64,000 bases of DNA from Rhizobium cauense (GCF_019511525.1 NZ_JAEUAT010000003.1:310001-374000); one strand, 5' to 3'; shown: positions 24,951-33,440, counted from the first letter of the stretch. Notes: generated by a model from the letters alone, not told the origin. Translations and numbers: made by a program.

Positions 24951-25300
24951 TCTACGATATGTGAGGCGAACCTAATAGGGCAAATTCAGACGTTTCGGTA
25001 CGGTTTGAAAAATGAGATTCCAAAAATTCACAGATCGTCGGCCGCTCGCCCATTTTGTCGAAACCGACAGAGGGGAACGATATCCTCTCGTCGCAACCCT
25101 CCGGTCGGATGACGCTTGATACCTCAATCTGATCGCTTGACGCAGCCGACTGCCGATTCCCAGGTGACGAACATTATCGAGCTGTCTCGCGTCGGCGATG
25201 TTGCTGACCGTCATACGGCCCGCAAATCAAAGGTTGGCCTTTTGACCACCTTGCGCCCAATTAAGGCGTTGGTGCAATGCGATCTGGAGACTTTCGCACA
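24951..25300. other. Promoter side of the candidate RNA; no gene
   Basis: This stretch contains the likely promoter of the small RNA (24954-24983, minus strand). Open frames on both strands lack ribosome-binding sites and family resemblance. Confidence 0.4.
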
Positions 25301-25522
25301 ATGCAGAATGATAAACCGATCGAGGATCGCCGAGCCATTATCGAAAGAGCGTTCAGACGCGCGGAGAGAGCAGGACTTCCTGTAGAGCGATCTCCCGAGT
25401 TTGAAGAATGGCTGGAGGAATGGGTGCGGCGTGAGATCGATATTGGCACCCTCCGGGAACGCTATATCGACTTATTGCGTCGTCGGGACATCGCTTGGCG
25501 AACACAGCAAAACTCGAAATAG
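25301..25522 (+). CDS. Small hypothetical helical protein
   Basis: A 73-residue charged helical protein (MQNDKPIEDRRAIIERAFRR, then a PEFEEWLEEWVRREIDIGTL segment). The end, a roughly 25-residue 'EF..W..EWV..EI....L..RY.DLL' unit, recalls VbhA-like antitoxins and other small rhizobial proteins with a helical bundle, but the match is weak. It ends one base before the 3' end of the gene on the opposite strand. No partner toxin is visible nearby. Confidence 0.5.
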   Translation: MQNDKPIEDRRAIIERAFRRAERAGLPVERSPEFEEWLEEWVRREIDIGTLRERYIDLLRRRDIAWRTQQNSK

Positions 25523-25762
25523 TCAGGGCGCATCCGACTGGAGCAAACTGGACACGAAGGTGGAGAGCGTGCCTTCACAACTCGCGTTTTCCGCCTCCCA
25601 GCCGAACTTCCACGCATCGAGACGTGCCTGCCGTTCCTCTTGAGCGTTATCATTGGGTGGGGTGCAATCTGGACTGAGATAAGGATTTTCATCGGACCCA
25701 AGCCCAAGAACTCGCGCCCTGGAGCCTGCTTCCTGCAAGTTGATCAGTTCCTCGATAGTCAA
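25523..25762 (-). CDS. Small Rmf/CrpP-like protein
   Basis: A 79-residue protein. The start is taken as TTG at 25762 because GAGGGA lies six bases upstream; the frame is open 16 codons further. The sequence IEELINLQEAGSRARVLGLG, followed by ENPY and later LDAWKFGWEAENA, matches the layout of the ribosome modulation factor/CrpP group, where a 'G..A...G....NPY' helix is followed by 'AW..GWE.A'. Rmf dimerises ribosomes in stationary phase, while CrpP was described as a small plasmid protein. The match is by pattern, so the role is tentative. The 3' end abuts the gene on the other strand. Confidence 0.5.
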   Translation of the reverse strand: MTIEELINLQEAGSRARVLGLGSDENPYLSPDCTPPNDNAQEERQARLDAWKFGWEAENASCEGTLSTFVSSLLQSDAP

Positions 25763-25810
25763 TGTCTGTCCCTCGTCAACACAAGCTATCACGCGCCAAA
25801 GGGTTTGCAA

Positions 25811-26092
25811 GGTCGTGCTAATATGATTGGCCAGCTATTGTTAATTTTGGATAGTTTGCCACACCATCCAAGGAACTAGCGTGGGAAACTGAGCCGACTG
25901 CTGTTCGCTGGGCGGAACCCTGCGCCATTCATCGAGATCTTCCAGTTTCACCCAAACCGTCTCGTGAAAGCGGTCCCATAGAACGCGCTATGGCGTTTCG
26001 CATCTTTGGCCTTCACGGGTCGCCTATCCAGGACCTCCTCCAAAGCCTAGAGAGGGGAGCGCCTACCTCTTGGCCAAGCACTGCGGAGATCA
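25811..26092. other. No gene seen
   Basis: About 280 bp upstream of the Rmf/CrpP-like gene. No supported open frame or RNA was found. Confidence 0.35.
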
Positions 26093-26198
26093 GAAAAAAG
26101 GCCCATCGAATCTCGAGGGCCTTTAGGTGCGAAGGCCGCCGCCTTCGAGGGGAACAACTGCTGCAACGGCGCGGAGGAAACACCTAAATGTTGCAACA
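26093..26198 (-). ncRNA. Candidate structured small RNA
   Basis: The minus strand carries a complete small-RNA unit. The promoter is TTGTCA-N17-TATACC (26233 to 26205). A start near 26198 gives a transcript of about 105 nt ending at AAAGGCCC/GGGCCTTT (26097-26124) followed by six T. Inside are a perfect hairpin CGAAGGC/GCCTTCG (26130-26147) with a 4-nt loop and a long-range 8-bp pair (26122-26129 with 26181-26188) that would compete with the terminator stem by three bases. The unpaired parts contain TTTCCTCCGCGCC and TTCCCCTCG, which could pair with ribosome-binding sites. No conserved open frame overlaps it. Confidence 0.6.
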
Positions 26199-26204
26199 AT
26201 GCAC

Positions 26205-26233
26205 GGTATACGCGAGTGCGCGACTTTTGACAA
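26205..26233 (-). promoter_or_regulatory. Promoter of the candidate small RNA
   Basis: On the minus strand TTGTCA (26233-26228) and TATACC (26210-26205) are spaced by exactly 17 bp, near the sigma-70 consensus. Confidence 0.55.
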
Positions 26234-26717
26234 TGATTAGTTCTAGCGTTGCAGCGCATGGACGGGTGATCCTCGCCTGGTTCGTTCGCAATGCTTTGCT
26301 TCAATTTGCTTTTGGCGCCTCCACTTCGCTTGCTACCCTCCGGCTCCGTCGTTCCTGCTAATCCTCTTCTGTTGCCATGAGCAGGAGACCATTTCTGTGT
26401 CGTTGGAGCCGATCGATTTGGACGACAGGGCTGCGTACCGACGAATTGAGACCGCCGCTGCAGAGTTCCCCAATCGAGACACCATGTAAGCGGACACTGC
26501 CGCCTATCTGCGCGAAAAGGAAGTCCCGCTGACATTCCGGTAATTGCTGGCGACAGGGGAAGCTACTGTCCAACCATCGCTCGCCATGCAGGCGTCCACG
26601 ACCCAACCCCGGGCGGGGAGATCGCTTCAGTTCCGGAGTAGCCTAGACCGACTTTCCGCAAGGATCCTAACATGCGACAATGGCATGTATGCTCCAGGGC
26701 GGCATAAGGGGAAACAA
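26234..26717. other. No convincing gene
   Basis: A short plus-strand frame at 26398-26490 (MSLEPIDLDDRAAYRRIETA) stops early at TAA and continues in frame as ADTAAYLREKEVPLTFR. This suggests a small gene with a premature stop, or chance. Nothing else is supported. Confidence 0.35.
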
Positions 26718-26948
26718 ATGTTTGATATTGGCGCGACTTACAATTTTGTCTGGATCCAGGGAACGTCGGAAGGCTGGGGCGAGGAGACCTTCACGGATCT
26801 CGTGGTCGACATCGATGGTCCGTTACTGAAGCTGAGCTCCGGAAGGATTATCAACTCACATTCGTCACTGTTTGTCAGCGCAATGCTCGTTTCGATGATA
26901 GCCTCCGCGCCAACTGGCTCGCCTTCCGAAGCGACTGGACGGGCTTAA
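26718..26948 (+). CDS. Small hypothetical protein, possibly frameshifted
   Basis: The open frame starts MFDIGATYNFVWIQGTSEGW after a good AAGGGGAAACAA site and continues TDLVVDIDGPLLKLSSGRII. This part has coding character and looks like a short beta-rich protein. After about residue 53 the reading becomes less natural. In the neighbouring frame the sequence reads NARFDDSLRANWLAFRSDWT, which looks more like protein, so a frameshift near 26880 is likely. The family is unknown. The complete protein would be about 85 residues in either case. Confidence 0.45.
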   Translation: MFDIGATYNFVWIQGTSEGWGEETFTDLVVDIDGPLLKLSSGRIINSHSSLFVSAMLVSMIASAPTGSPSEATGRA

Positions 26949-27037
26949 TTCGGCGCTGAAAACGAGGGGCGGGAGACTAAGTTGCTCTCGGGTCGGTTAT
27001 GCAAAAGCGCAACTGCCTACGTAAGCAGCCGCTCCTT

Positions 27038-27378
27038 TCAGATTTCCTTGGCAGCCTCTGGCACCGTGATGGGCGCACGAAGCTTTTTAGTCTTTCCGAG
27101 TAAGGGACTTTTCTCCGCGGAATTCTCGTGCTCATCCGAATCGCCGATGTCGCCAACTTCGTTCAGTCGATGCGCAATGGCGACGCATAAATTGTGTGCA
27201 GGACGTTTCGATCCTTGAGATCCGGGTCTGCAAATGCCAGCAACGAAGCGCGAACGATCTTCTTGCTCGTAGCTTTGGGGCACCGTTCAAGGACGAACTC
27301 GTAAAGTGCTTTGCCCGAAAGGCCCTGCGTGGCTCCCTCCAGGAGTGCTTCGTACACGTGCTTACGCTTCTCACTCAT
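27038..27378 (-). pseudogene. Small conserved rhizobial-type protein, probably frameshifted
   Basis: The N-terminal part (MSEKRKHVYEALLEGATQGL, KALYEFVLERCPKATSKKIV, then LKDRNVLHTIY) is a well-formed helical protein. The frame ends at 27163 after a few unnatural residues. In the next frame the natural continuation AIAHRLNEVGDIGDSDEHEN runs on to a stop at 27038. A single frameshift near 27185 would join them into a protein of about 112 residues. The function is unknown. Whether the shift is real or a sequencing error cannot be decided from sequence alone. Confidence 0.5.
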
Positions 27379-27470
27379 GCCAATGCTCCTTCTGCTGTAA
27401 AAGCGATGCCATGGACGATGACTTCCCAGACCCCAAAGAATTGGGTTAAGCGCTGGTTGGTCGAGAAAGA

Positions 27471-27668
27471 TCACTTTTTTCCCTTGAGAGGCCCACCGAC
27501 TATGGCGTGCCTGTTCAACCGCTTCACAAGCTCCTCGGCCTCGCTCTGCAGCAGCTTGATCGATGTCACACCAAGGTCTGCAGGCGACCCAGTGTTGCGA
27601 TCGATTACGGCAAACATGTTGTCAGCACCGCGAGAGACGAAAAACCGGTCTTGCTTGTCGCTTGGCAT
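27471..27668 (-). CDS. Small hypothetical protein
   Basis: A 65-residue protein (MPSDKQDRFFVSRGADNMFA, then VIDRNTG and ITSIKLL-like and EAEELVKRLN segments) with one beta hairpin and a C-terminal helix. It resembles small unnamed rhizobial proteins that begin 'KDRFFVS.GAD.M.AVIDR.TG'. No signal peptide or membrane segment is present. No function can be assigned. Confidence 0.5.
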   Translation of the reverse strand: MPSDKQDRFFVSRGADNMFAVIDRNTGSPADLGVTSIKLLQSEAEELVKRLNRHAIVGGPLKGKK

Positions 27669-27706
27669 GACGTATCCCTATTCGCAGTCCATCGACACTA
27701 ATTTCG

Positions 27707-27874
27707 TCACACGATGGATTGGGACGATGACTTGGCTCCCGACTCGGAGCCTTGTTGTTTATGCGCCGCTCTAGCTTGATCGATTGCCGCGAGCGCGTCG
27801 GCAAGCTGCACATTTCGATCGGTCAATAGACTAGCTGCCGCCCGGGATTGGTTGGCCGAGCCTATAAACACCCC
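27707..27874 (-). CDS. Very small hypothetical protein
   Basis: A possible 55-residue protein starting at GTG 27874 (VFIGSANQSRAAASLLTDRN, QLADALAAIDQARAAHKQQG). The helix-forming composition looks coding, but there is no good ribosome-binding site and the frame continues open upstream. It could equally be the end of a decayed longer gene. Confidence 0.28.
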   Translation of the reverse strand, partial: GVFIGSANQSRAAASLLTDRNVQLADALAAIDQARAAHKQQGSESGAKSSSQSIV

Positions 27875-27986
27875 CAACAGAATACGTGGATGGTGTTGGC
27901 GGTGCGCCCGCTTGCCGCGAACGTCACAGGCGCAATTTCGACTCTGTAACTCACTGCAGGTTTTCCCGGGCGACAGGGAACCAATC

Positions 27987-28226
27987 TCACGACAAGACAA
28001 ACGCTTCATCGATATAGGCGCAAAAGCCTTTTATGTCGGTCGGATCAATCGCATGACGCGTCCAGATAGTCGTCGCCGCAATCAACGCCGTCAAGAGGGC
28101 GTCAGCAGTCCCACGGCCGTTATACTCGCAGATCCGGTAAATCATGGTGATTAGCGCAATGACGCTCCCGCGTGCATCGTCAGCCGCAACGGAGAACTCC
28201 ATTTCAAGGTCGGGAATTTCCGTCAT
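27987..28226 (-). CDS. Hypothetical protein coupled to an ArsR regulator
   Basis: A 79-residue protein (MTEIPDLEMEFSVAADDARG, with hydrophobic SVIALITMIYRIC and TADALLTALIAATTIW helices). The start ATG overlaps the stop of the upstream ArsR gene as ATGA, so it is co-translated with the regulator. The family is unknown. By position it is a likely target or partner of that regulator, as SRPBCC is at 5640. Confidence 0.55.
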   Translation of the reverse strand: MTEIPDLEMEFSVAADDARGSVIALITMIYRICEYNGRGTADALLTALIAATTIWTRHAIDPTDIKGFCAYIDEAFVLS

Positions 28227-28513
28227 GCCGGCTGTACGAATGTCAGTTTTACTGCTTCCAAGAGCCTCCGAATGCCGTAGTCCGAGGTTGAGTAGTAGAT
28301 CGTCTGTGCGTCACGGCGTGTGGTGACTATTTTTGCCGCGTGGAAGATCGCCAAGTGTTGGGAAACGGCTGATTGAGACAGTCCTACCTTTTCTGCAAGA
28401 TCGCTGACACTACATTCCCCGCGGAGAAGGTGGCATGCGATGAGAAGCCGCTTTTCATTGGCGAGGAGAGCCAGCAACCTGACCTCGTCCTCCATCGGAG
28501 AATCACTATCCAT
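28223..28513 (-). CDS. ArsR-family transcriptional regulator
   Basis: A 96-residue winged-helix regulator (MDSDSPMEDEVRLLALLANE). The recognition helix is in SVSDLAEKVGLSQSAVSQHL, and a wing (VTTRRDAQTIYYS) follows. The pattern VRLLALLANEKRLLIACHLL and a Cys in GECSVSDLAEK resemble SmtB/BigR-type regulators, in which such a Cys can respond to metals or sulfide; here only that one is obvious. The start could be 28513 or 28495. The frame is open for 42 more codons upstream without family resemblance. It forms a two-gene operon with the 79-residue hypothetical protein. Confidence 0.82.
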   Translation of the reverse strand: MDSDSPMEDEVRLLALLANEKRLLIACHLLRGECSVSDLAEKVGLSQSAVSQHLAIFHAAKIVTTRRDAQTIYYSTSDYGIRRLLEAVKLTFVQPA

Positions 28514-28933
28514 TTCCAATCCCCATTCATGTCCAACGCGGCATGAGTTACACACAAGATGGCCTAGCCATCCTCGGAACTCAGATTGCCAAATTTTCTT
28601 GCACGCCTCGGTCTCACCAGGATCGCGCTGCGCATCCACGGGACGCCACGGTCAGCACCGGCTCTATCCGGGCCGACTTTCAGTCTGGGGAAATGCCTTG
28701 CTTACAAAGACCATCTAGGAAACTGCTCATCGGCTTCGCCTGGGCCAAAGGAAAGATAGGGTAAGCTGATGTAAGTGGCTTGCTTGCTGATGCCAAATGC
28801 TTGCGGTTCGATGCCATACCGTACTATCAGCCTGGGCATCGTGCATGAAATGGAATACATGGTTTCCGGGCCGGGCGGTCGAATTGCTTTTTCGCACGAT
28901 ACAGGCGAGGAGACGCCCGATGCGACGCCGGCT
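28514..28933. other. No gene seen
   Basis: About 420 bp between the ArsR gene and the AraC remnant. Open frames on either strand lack ribosome-binding sites and similarity to known proteins. Confidence 0.4.
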
Positions 28934-29984
28934 TTATTTCGTTAGCTCCAGTGCGGGGCTAGTTTCACGAGCCCGCCGGAACTCAGATGGGCTCTTTCCG
29001 ATCCAGCGGCGGCAGGCATGGCTGAACGAGCTCGGCTGATGAAACCCCAGCAACCATGCAATCTGTGAGGCCTGAAGATCCTCCCCAAGGTAACGTAACG
29101 CCAGATCGCGCCGTTGTTGGTCAAGGATCTCTCCGAAGCTCAATCCCTCGGTCGCCAAACGCCTTGCAAAGGTTCGCTCACTGAGACCAAGTCGCTTTGC
29201 GACGGTCCGTGTGGTTGCTTCAGCGTGCGGCAAAAGCGGTGCGTTGGTGTTCTCGACGATAGTACGAAAAGGGCTGATATTGGTCGAGCGAACAGCCATT
29301 GTCTCGTCGCACATCTTCATCATCAGCTGGTTGAGGTAGGGATCCGCCGCGACCAAGGGCAGCTCCATTATTCTGATGTCGAACGATATCTCGTCGACAT
29401 CACGGCGTCGAATTCGATGTCGCAACCGAACAGCCGGCGGATCTGACCCGTGTCGCCGGATCTGTGATGAATGAATTTCACGCTGACCGGGCTTAGATTT
29501 CGACCGACGAGTCTTCTGCACAGACGAAGGCAAGAATAAGCAAAGAGCTCCATCTGATGACGGTCCTGGTGGCGTGGTAGGCCAGAATAGGACAGTTCAA
29601 CAGACCAGTTCTGCTTCTGCTGCAATCGCAGGACCAGAGCCTCGTTTCCTAGCCGCGCATATCGAGGGCGTCTCCCAAGTCAGGAGACGAGGCGGCCACA
29701 TAGTAGAGCATGCCCGTTTCCCGGAGATCACATTCCCCCGCAAGGGTTAGTCCAAGGAATTCGTCTCCAGCAGCACGCGACACCAAGTCCAGGAAAAGTG
29801 TCTGCGACTTCGCGTTAATGCGTCCACGTTCCACGACAGATCGAGGCGAGATACCGGCCTTCGCCAGGAAGGGCTCTGGATTTATGCCTTTTCGTTCGAG
29901 GTGCCTTGCAGCCAATCTCGTTGCCAGGCCACTTGCGGTCGGACACGAGGTCAGGCTCTCGATAACGGTCTGGACCTGCTCCAA
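28934..29984 (-). pseudogene. AraC-family regulator broken by two frameshifts
   Basis: Three minus-strand frames together give one AraC regulator of the type with an N-terminal 'arabinose-binding' domain. They are 29984-29650 (MEQVQTVIESLTSCPTASGL, ending SSPDLGDALDM), 29649-29380 (YARLGNEALVLRLQQKQNWS) and 29400-28934 (DVDEISFDIRIMELPLVAAD). The C-terminal frame holds an intact double helix-turn-helix (RTVAKRLGLSERTFARRLAT and ASQIAWLLGFHQPSSFSHAC). Frame changes near 29650 and 29400 interrupt it. As read it cannot be translated in one piece, although the DNA-binding half could still be made on its own. Confidence 0.8.
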
Positions 29985-30110
29985 CGACGCCTCCCAGATG
30001 CAGAACGCAAAACCAGCTGTCTTGAACCCATGGTAGCATACCGAAAGCTATCGCTTCACGCACTAATATCTCTTTCAGACGCAACCTGTGCGTTCTCTCA
30101 GCCATGCAAG

Positions 30111-30374
30111 TCAGTGCACGACGCGGATCACCGGTATTCCTGCCTCGTCAGCAGCTCTGATGAGCGCTTCGCGAGCGTCTTGGGCCGAAAGCTTCCCGTG
30201 GATAGCCTCCAGGCAGATTTTGACTGCCGCCATGTATTCCTCGCCATCGTCAGACGGCCACGCGGCTATCAGCGTTTCCGCCACCTCCCTGAGTGAACTC
30301 ACCAGCCTGTATTTTTCTCGACCACCCATTAGCAGCATCAGGGGAGCGAATTGGTCGCTTCTGTGCCAATTCAT
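30111..30374 (-). CDS. DUF982 protein
   Basis: An 87-residue protein of the DUF982 family, typical of Rhizobiales plasmids. The pattern is a short beta segment with 'GG..KYRLVSSLREVAETLI', then AWP-x3-GEEY, AAVKICLEAIHGKLSA and AREALIRAADEAGIPV. Family members often occur in several copies on one replicon, and no function has been established. No conserved neighbour or operon is seen. The ribosome-binding site is weak. Confidence 0.8.
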   Translation of the reverse strand: MNWHRSDQFAPLMLLMGGREKYRLVSSLREVAETLIAAWPSDDGEEYMAAVKICLEAIHGKLSAQDAREALIRAADEAGIPVIRVVH

Positions 30375-30864
30375 TACAAAACGCCTCTACACGATAAACA
30401 CAATGGTAACCGTGCAAGATTCGTTCCCGGCACCCGAAGCAGGGGGCATCACTCCCGAACTGCGATGAAGGCCCCGAAACAAACGACTGACACCAAGCTT
30501 GCCCCGCACTCTGGGCGGACCCTCTCCAGCAATGAAAGTGATGCCTTATCCGCAAGGTTTGTGGCGTGTCGCAGCTTCTGCCGTCGTCACGATGAGCGCT
30601 CTGATGTCCGCTGTCAATGATTTGGGCATAGATAGCCTCCGCTCGAATGGTCGGCCGATTACGATGAACGCGTATTGGTGGAGGCGGAACTGATGGACGT
30701 CGGTGATCAAGCTCTGATACGCGGGTTGGATACCGCATTCCCGATTTTGCGTCCGGGGCTGTTCCTGTCTTACTGCGGGCGTCGGTCATACCGGCCACAA
30801 AGCGCGAACGGAAGTTCCCCTACCGTTGCCCCGCCCCCGCCAATGCGCGAGAAGTGGGTTGTGA
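30375..30864. other. No convincing gene
   Basis: About 490 bp between DUF982 and the first IS110 element. A tiny minus-strand frame near 30635-30550 (MPKSLTADIRALIVTTAEAA, ending HKPCG) looks protein-like but stops after 27 codons. The low-numbered end of the IS110 element must lie near 30830-30860. Confidence 0.35.
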
Positions 30865-31980
30865 CTAGAGTCTGGGCTGGAGTGCCTCCTTCGAAACAGC
30901 CCACATAAAGCCAGCGAGCTCGCGCGCAATCGCAGTGCAAACAACGGTGGATTTCTTTCCGCGCGAGGTCAGTAAGCGATACCGTGCTGAGAGCCGAGTT
31001 TGTGCCTTCCAAGCGATCTCGCGGACCGACGATGGAACCTTCTCCAGCTTGTAAAGCTTCTTTGAGCCAATTCGCGGGGGGATCCGGTAAGTCCAGGCGC
31101 TTTCAACAAGCAGCGACCGGACGCGGCTGTTTCCGGCTTTCGTTATCCCGCCTCTTTTAGTCGTCTCTCCAGTCGACCGTTCTCCAGGCACCAGGCCTAG
31201 ATAGCCCATCAACTGACGAGGGCTCTCAAATCGACTGACATCGCCGATCTCTGTAGCAAATGTCACCGCAACGACCAGATCAACGCCACGCAAGGCCTGT
31301 AGCGCCTGAACAATCGGTGCGAGGGACCAATTCGGGACAAACTCTTCAATCACCTTCTCCAGTCGATCAACACGCTCCCTTGAGACGCGCACTGCGTCGA
31401 CCATTTCCTGTAGCGCTATCTGATGCGCTGGATGATCAAAGTGCTGCTCTTGCAGCCAGATCAAGTATCGCATGGTCCACCCTCTCTTGCGTGGGTAGAT
31501 GCGCCCGTGCTTGAGCATAAAGGCACTGATCTGTTGCCGGTGGACCCGCAATGTCTCGACGGCGGCAGTTCGGGCGCGAACGAGATCTCGCATTGCTTCA
31601 TGACCCTCGTCGGGAACCCAGACCGCGGTGAGCTCGCCGGCCCTCAATAGCCGGGCGAGCGCGAGCGCATCGCGACGGTTCGTCTTGACCCTGTCGCCTG
31701 GCTTCCGAGGGATCAAGGACGGAGCAACAACCGTGCATTCATGGCCAAGTGCCTTGATGAGCCTATACAGGCCGTAGCCCGTGGGGCCGGCCTCATAGCA
31801 GAAATGCACACGATCAAACTTAGCAGCGATCCGCTGGATAACGCGACGCATGCTGACATCTGATGCTTCAACCTCACCGAAATACCGGATCTCTCCGTCT
31901 CTCCCGAACTCGGCAACAGCAATCGCATTCTTTAGCTTCGCAACGTCGATTCCGACGAAAGCTTCTCTATAATGTGCCAC
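30865..31980 (-). CDS. IS110-family transposase (element 1)
   Basis: A 371-residue IS110-type recombinase. The DEDD catalytic residues are visible: Asp12 in FVGIDVAK, a Glu in CYEAGPTGYGLYRLI and two Asp in KTNRRDALALARLL. The C-terminal Tnp20 domain has LRGVDLVVAVTFATEIGDVS, GYLGLVPGERSTG and GNSRVRSLLVESAW, with the Ser nucleophile in this last stretch. IS110 elements use a structured RNA from their own non-coding end to pair donor and target DNA. The gene is full length and seems intact. It faces away from the second element, their starts being 224 bp apart. Confidence 0.93.
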   Translation of the reverse strand: MAHYREAFVGIDVAKLKNAIAVAEFGRDGEIRYFGEVEASDVSMRRVIQRIAAKFDRVHFCYEAGPTGYGLYRLIKALGHECTVVAPSLIPRKPGDRVKTNRRDALALARLLRAGELTAVWVPDEGHEAMRDLVRARTAAVETLRVHRQQISAFMLKHGRIYPRKRGWTMRYLIWLQEQHFDHPAHQIALQEMVDAVRVSRERVDRLEKVIEEFVPNWSLAPIVQALQALRGVDLVVAVTFATEIGDVSRFESPRQLMGYLGLVPGERSTGETTKRGGITKAGNSRVRSLLVESAWTYRIPPRIGSKKLYKLEKVPSSVREIAWKAQTRLSARYRLLTSRGKKSTVVCTAIARELAGFMWAVSKEALQPRL

Positions 31981-32204
31981 GGCTCGTCCTCCTGTGATGA
32001 GGATCGGCTCGGGCTATCCGAGCAACCCTCGGAAGACCAGTGTAGGGCGAGCCACCTCAGCTACGAAGAAGGACATACATGGTGTAATCGCGGGCACGAG
32101 ACCCCTCTGGATCCGAGCTTGATCTTGGAAGGTGGCTGCTCCCCGATATGATGAGATACGGGCTCTCGACTGGACGCCTGGCCCAGCATCAATGGAGAAC
32201 AGCC
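31981..32204. other. Shared non-coding region between two divergent IS110-family transposases
   Basis: Only 224 bp separate the two start codons. In IS110-group elements the 5' non-coding end, usually 200-300 bp, encodes the bridge RNA, whereas IS1111-group elements carry it at the 3' side. Two full 5' ends would not fit here, so at least one element must be of the 3' type or truncated. The boundary between the elements was not located. Confidence 0.5.
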
Positions 32205-33227
32205 ATGACAGAGTATATCGGTCTCGATGTGTCAATGAAAGAGACGGCAATTTCGATCCGACGCGCGGGTAAGCGGATTTGGCGTGGGAAGTGCGCATCT
32301 GATCCGGCCACCATTGCCGAACTTATCCGCAGGCGAGCGCCAAATGCGGAGCGTGTGGTGTTCGAAACGGGCCCTCTCTCGGTATGGTTCTATCATGCCC
32401 TTCGCGCCAAGGGACTCCCTGCCATTTGCGTCGATGCCCGTCACGCCAAAGCAGCGCTCGACATGGCCGCCAACAAAACTGATGCCAATGACGCCGATGG
32501 GCTCGCGCACTTGGCGGAGGTCGGTTTCTTCCGCGAAGTTCGGGTAAAGGGCTATGACAGCATGCTCTCTCGGACATTGGTCGCGGCTCGAACGAAACTT
32601 ATGCGCACGACGCTGGACTTAGCAAATCAGATTCGAGGAGTGATGAAGACGTTCGGGCTCATTGTTCCATGCAGCATGGGTGGCAAGTTTGAGGCAAGTG
32701 TTCGTTCCCTCCTGACTAACAATGTCGGCCTTTCGCAGATAGTTCTGCCCCTACTCGAAGCGTGGCGTAGCCTGCGACACCAGGCGGCAAAGCTAGGGCG
32801 ACAGCTCCTCGCCGAAGCGCGTAGAAGCCAGCAATGCCAGTTGTTGATGTCGATTCCCGGCATTGGAGCTATCACAGCGACTGCCTACCTAACTGCCGTC
32901 GAGGATCCAGCGAACTTCAAGCGGTCGCGCTCGGTCGGCGCCTGGCTGGGGTTGACGACGCGGCGCTATCAGTCCGGCGAGGTAGACTATGATGGCCATA
33001 TCTCCCGGCGTGGAGATGCCCATCTGCGTTCGCTTCTCTATGAAGCCGCGGTCGTGATCCTGACACGCAGCCGGGCGGACAGCGATTTGCGCAACTGGGG
33101 TATAAAACTACGCGAGAAGATCGGCTTCAAACGTTCTGCTGTCGCTGTTGCCCGCAAGCTCGCAGTCATTATGCATGCGATGCTTCGCTCCGGTGAGATC
33201 TTCAACAGGGCGACAGCCACCACCTAA
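32205..33227 (+). CDS. IS110-family transposase (element 2, probable IS1111 group)
   Basis: A 340-residue recombinase from MTEYIGLDVSMKETAISIRR (19 further codons upstream are open, but the family start is here). Catalytic residues are Asp8 in IGLDVSM, a Glu in VFETGPLSVWFYHAL and two Asp in KTDANDADGLAHL. The C-terminal half has SIPGIGAITATAYLTAVEDP and GLTTRRYQSGEVDYDGHISR with the Tnp20 Ser. It is clearly different from element 1 (no close identity), so the pair is not a duplication. The roughly 200-bp non-coding sequence after its stop supports the IS1111 type. It seems intact. Confidence 0.92.
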   Translation: MTEYIGLDVSMKETAISIRRAGKRIWRGKCASDPATIAELIRRRAPNAERVVFETGPLSVWFYHALRAKGLPAICVDARHAKAALDMAANKTDANDADGLAHLAEVGFFREVRVKGYDSMLSRTLVAARTKLMRTTLDLANQIRGVMKTFGLIVPCSMGGKFEASVRSLLTNNVGLSQIVLPLLEAWRSLRHQAAKLGRQLLAEARRSQQCQLLMSIPGIGAITATAYLTAVEDPANFKRSRSVGAWLGLTTRRYQSGEVDYDGHISRRGDAHLRSLLYEAAVVILTRSRADSDLRNWGIKLREKIGFKRSAVAVARKLAVIMHAMLRSGEIFNRATATT

Positions 33228-33440
33228 CCTTACAGGTCTGTTAGCGCCCATGGCGTGAAGAGGCGTCCCTGCCGGGACCGAGGCTGGTCCATTCCGTTAA
33301 GACCGTTGCACCGCGAGTTTGCTCGCAGCGTGCGAGACATACATTGGAAGGACTGTCCCGCGAAGCACCATAATGCGGCGACCTATGTCGACCGCGTAGA
33401 CGACCATGCTCCCGGCAAACAGCCATCCGTCGCTAAAAGG
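33228..33440 (+). other. Probable 3' non-coding end of IS element 2 (candidate guide/bridge RNA region)
   Basis: After the transposase stop there is about 200 bp of GC-rich sequence able to fold, for example CCCTGCCGGGACCGAGGCTG and the nested CGCGAGTTTGCTCGCAGCG hairpin near 33313-33331. IS1111-group elements carry their targeting RNA in this position. The element's right end and RNA limits were not determined. Confidence 0.45.

Noticed and set aside
30250..30798. A 182-codon minus-strand frame upstream of DUF982
   Set aside because: It overlaps the DUF982 gene in another frame and its product has a composition typical of GC-rich shadow frames.
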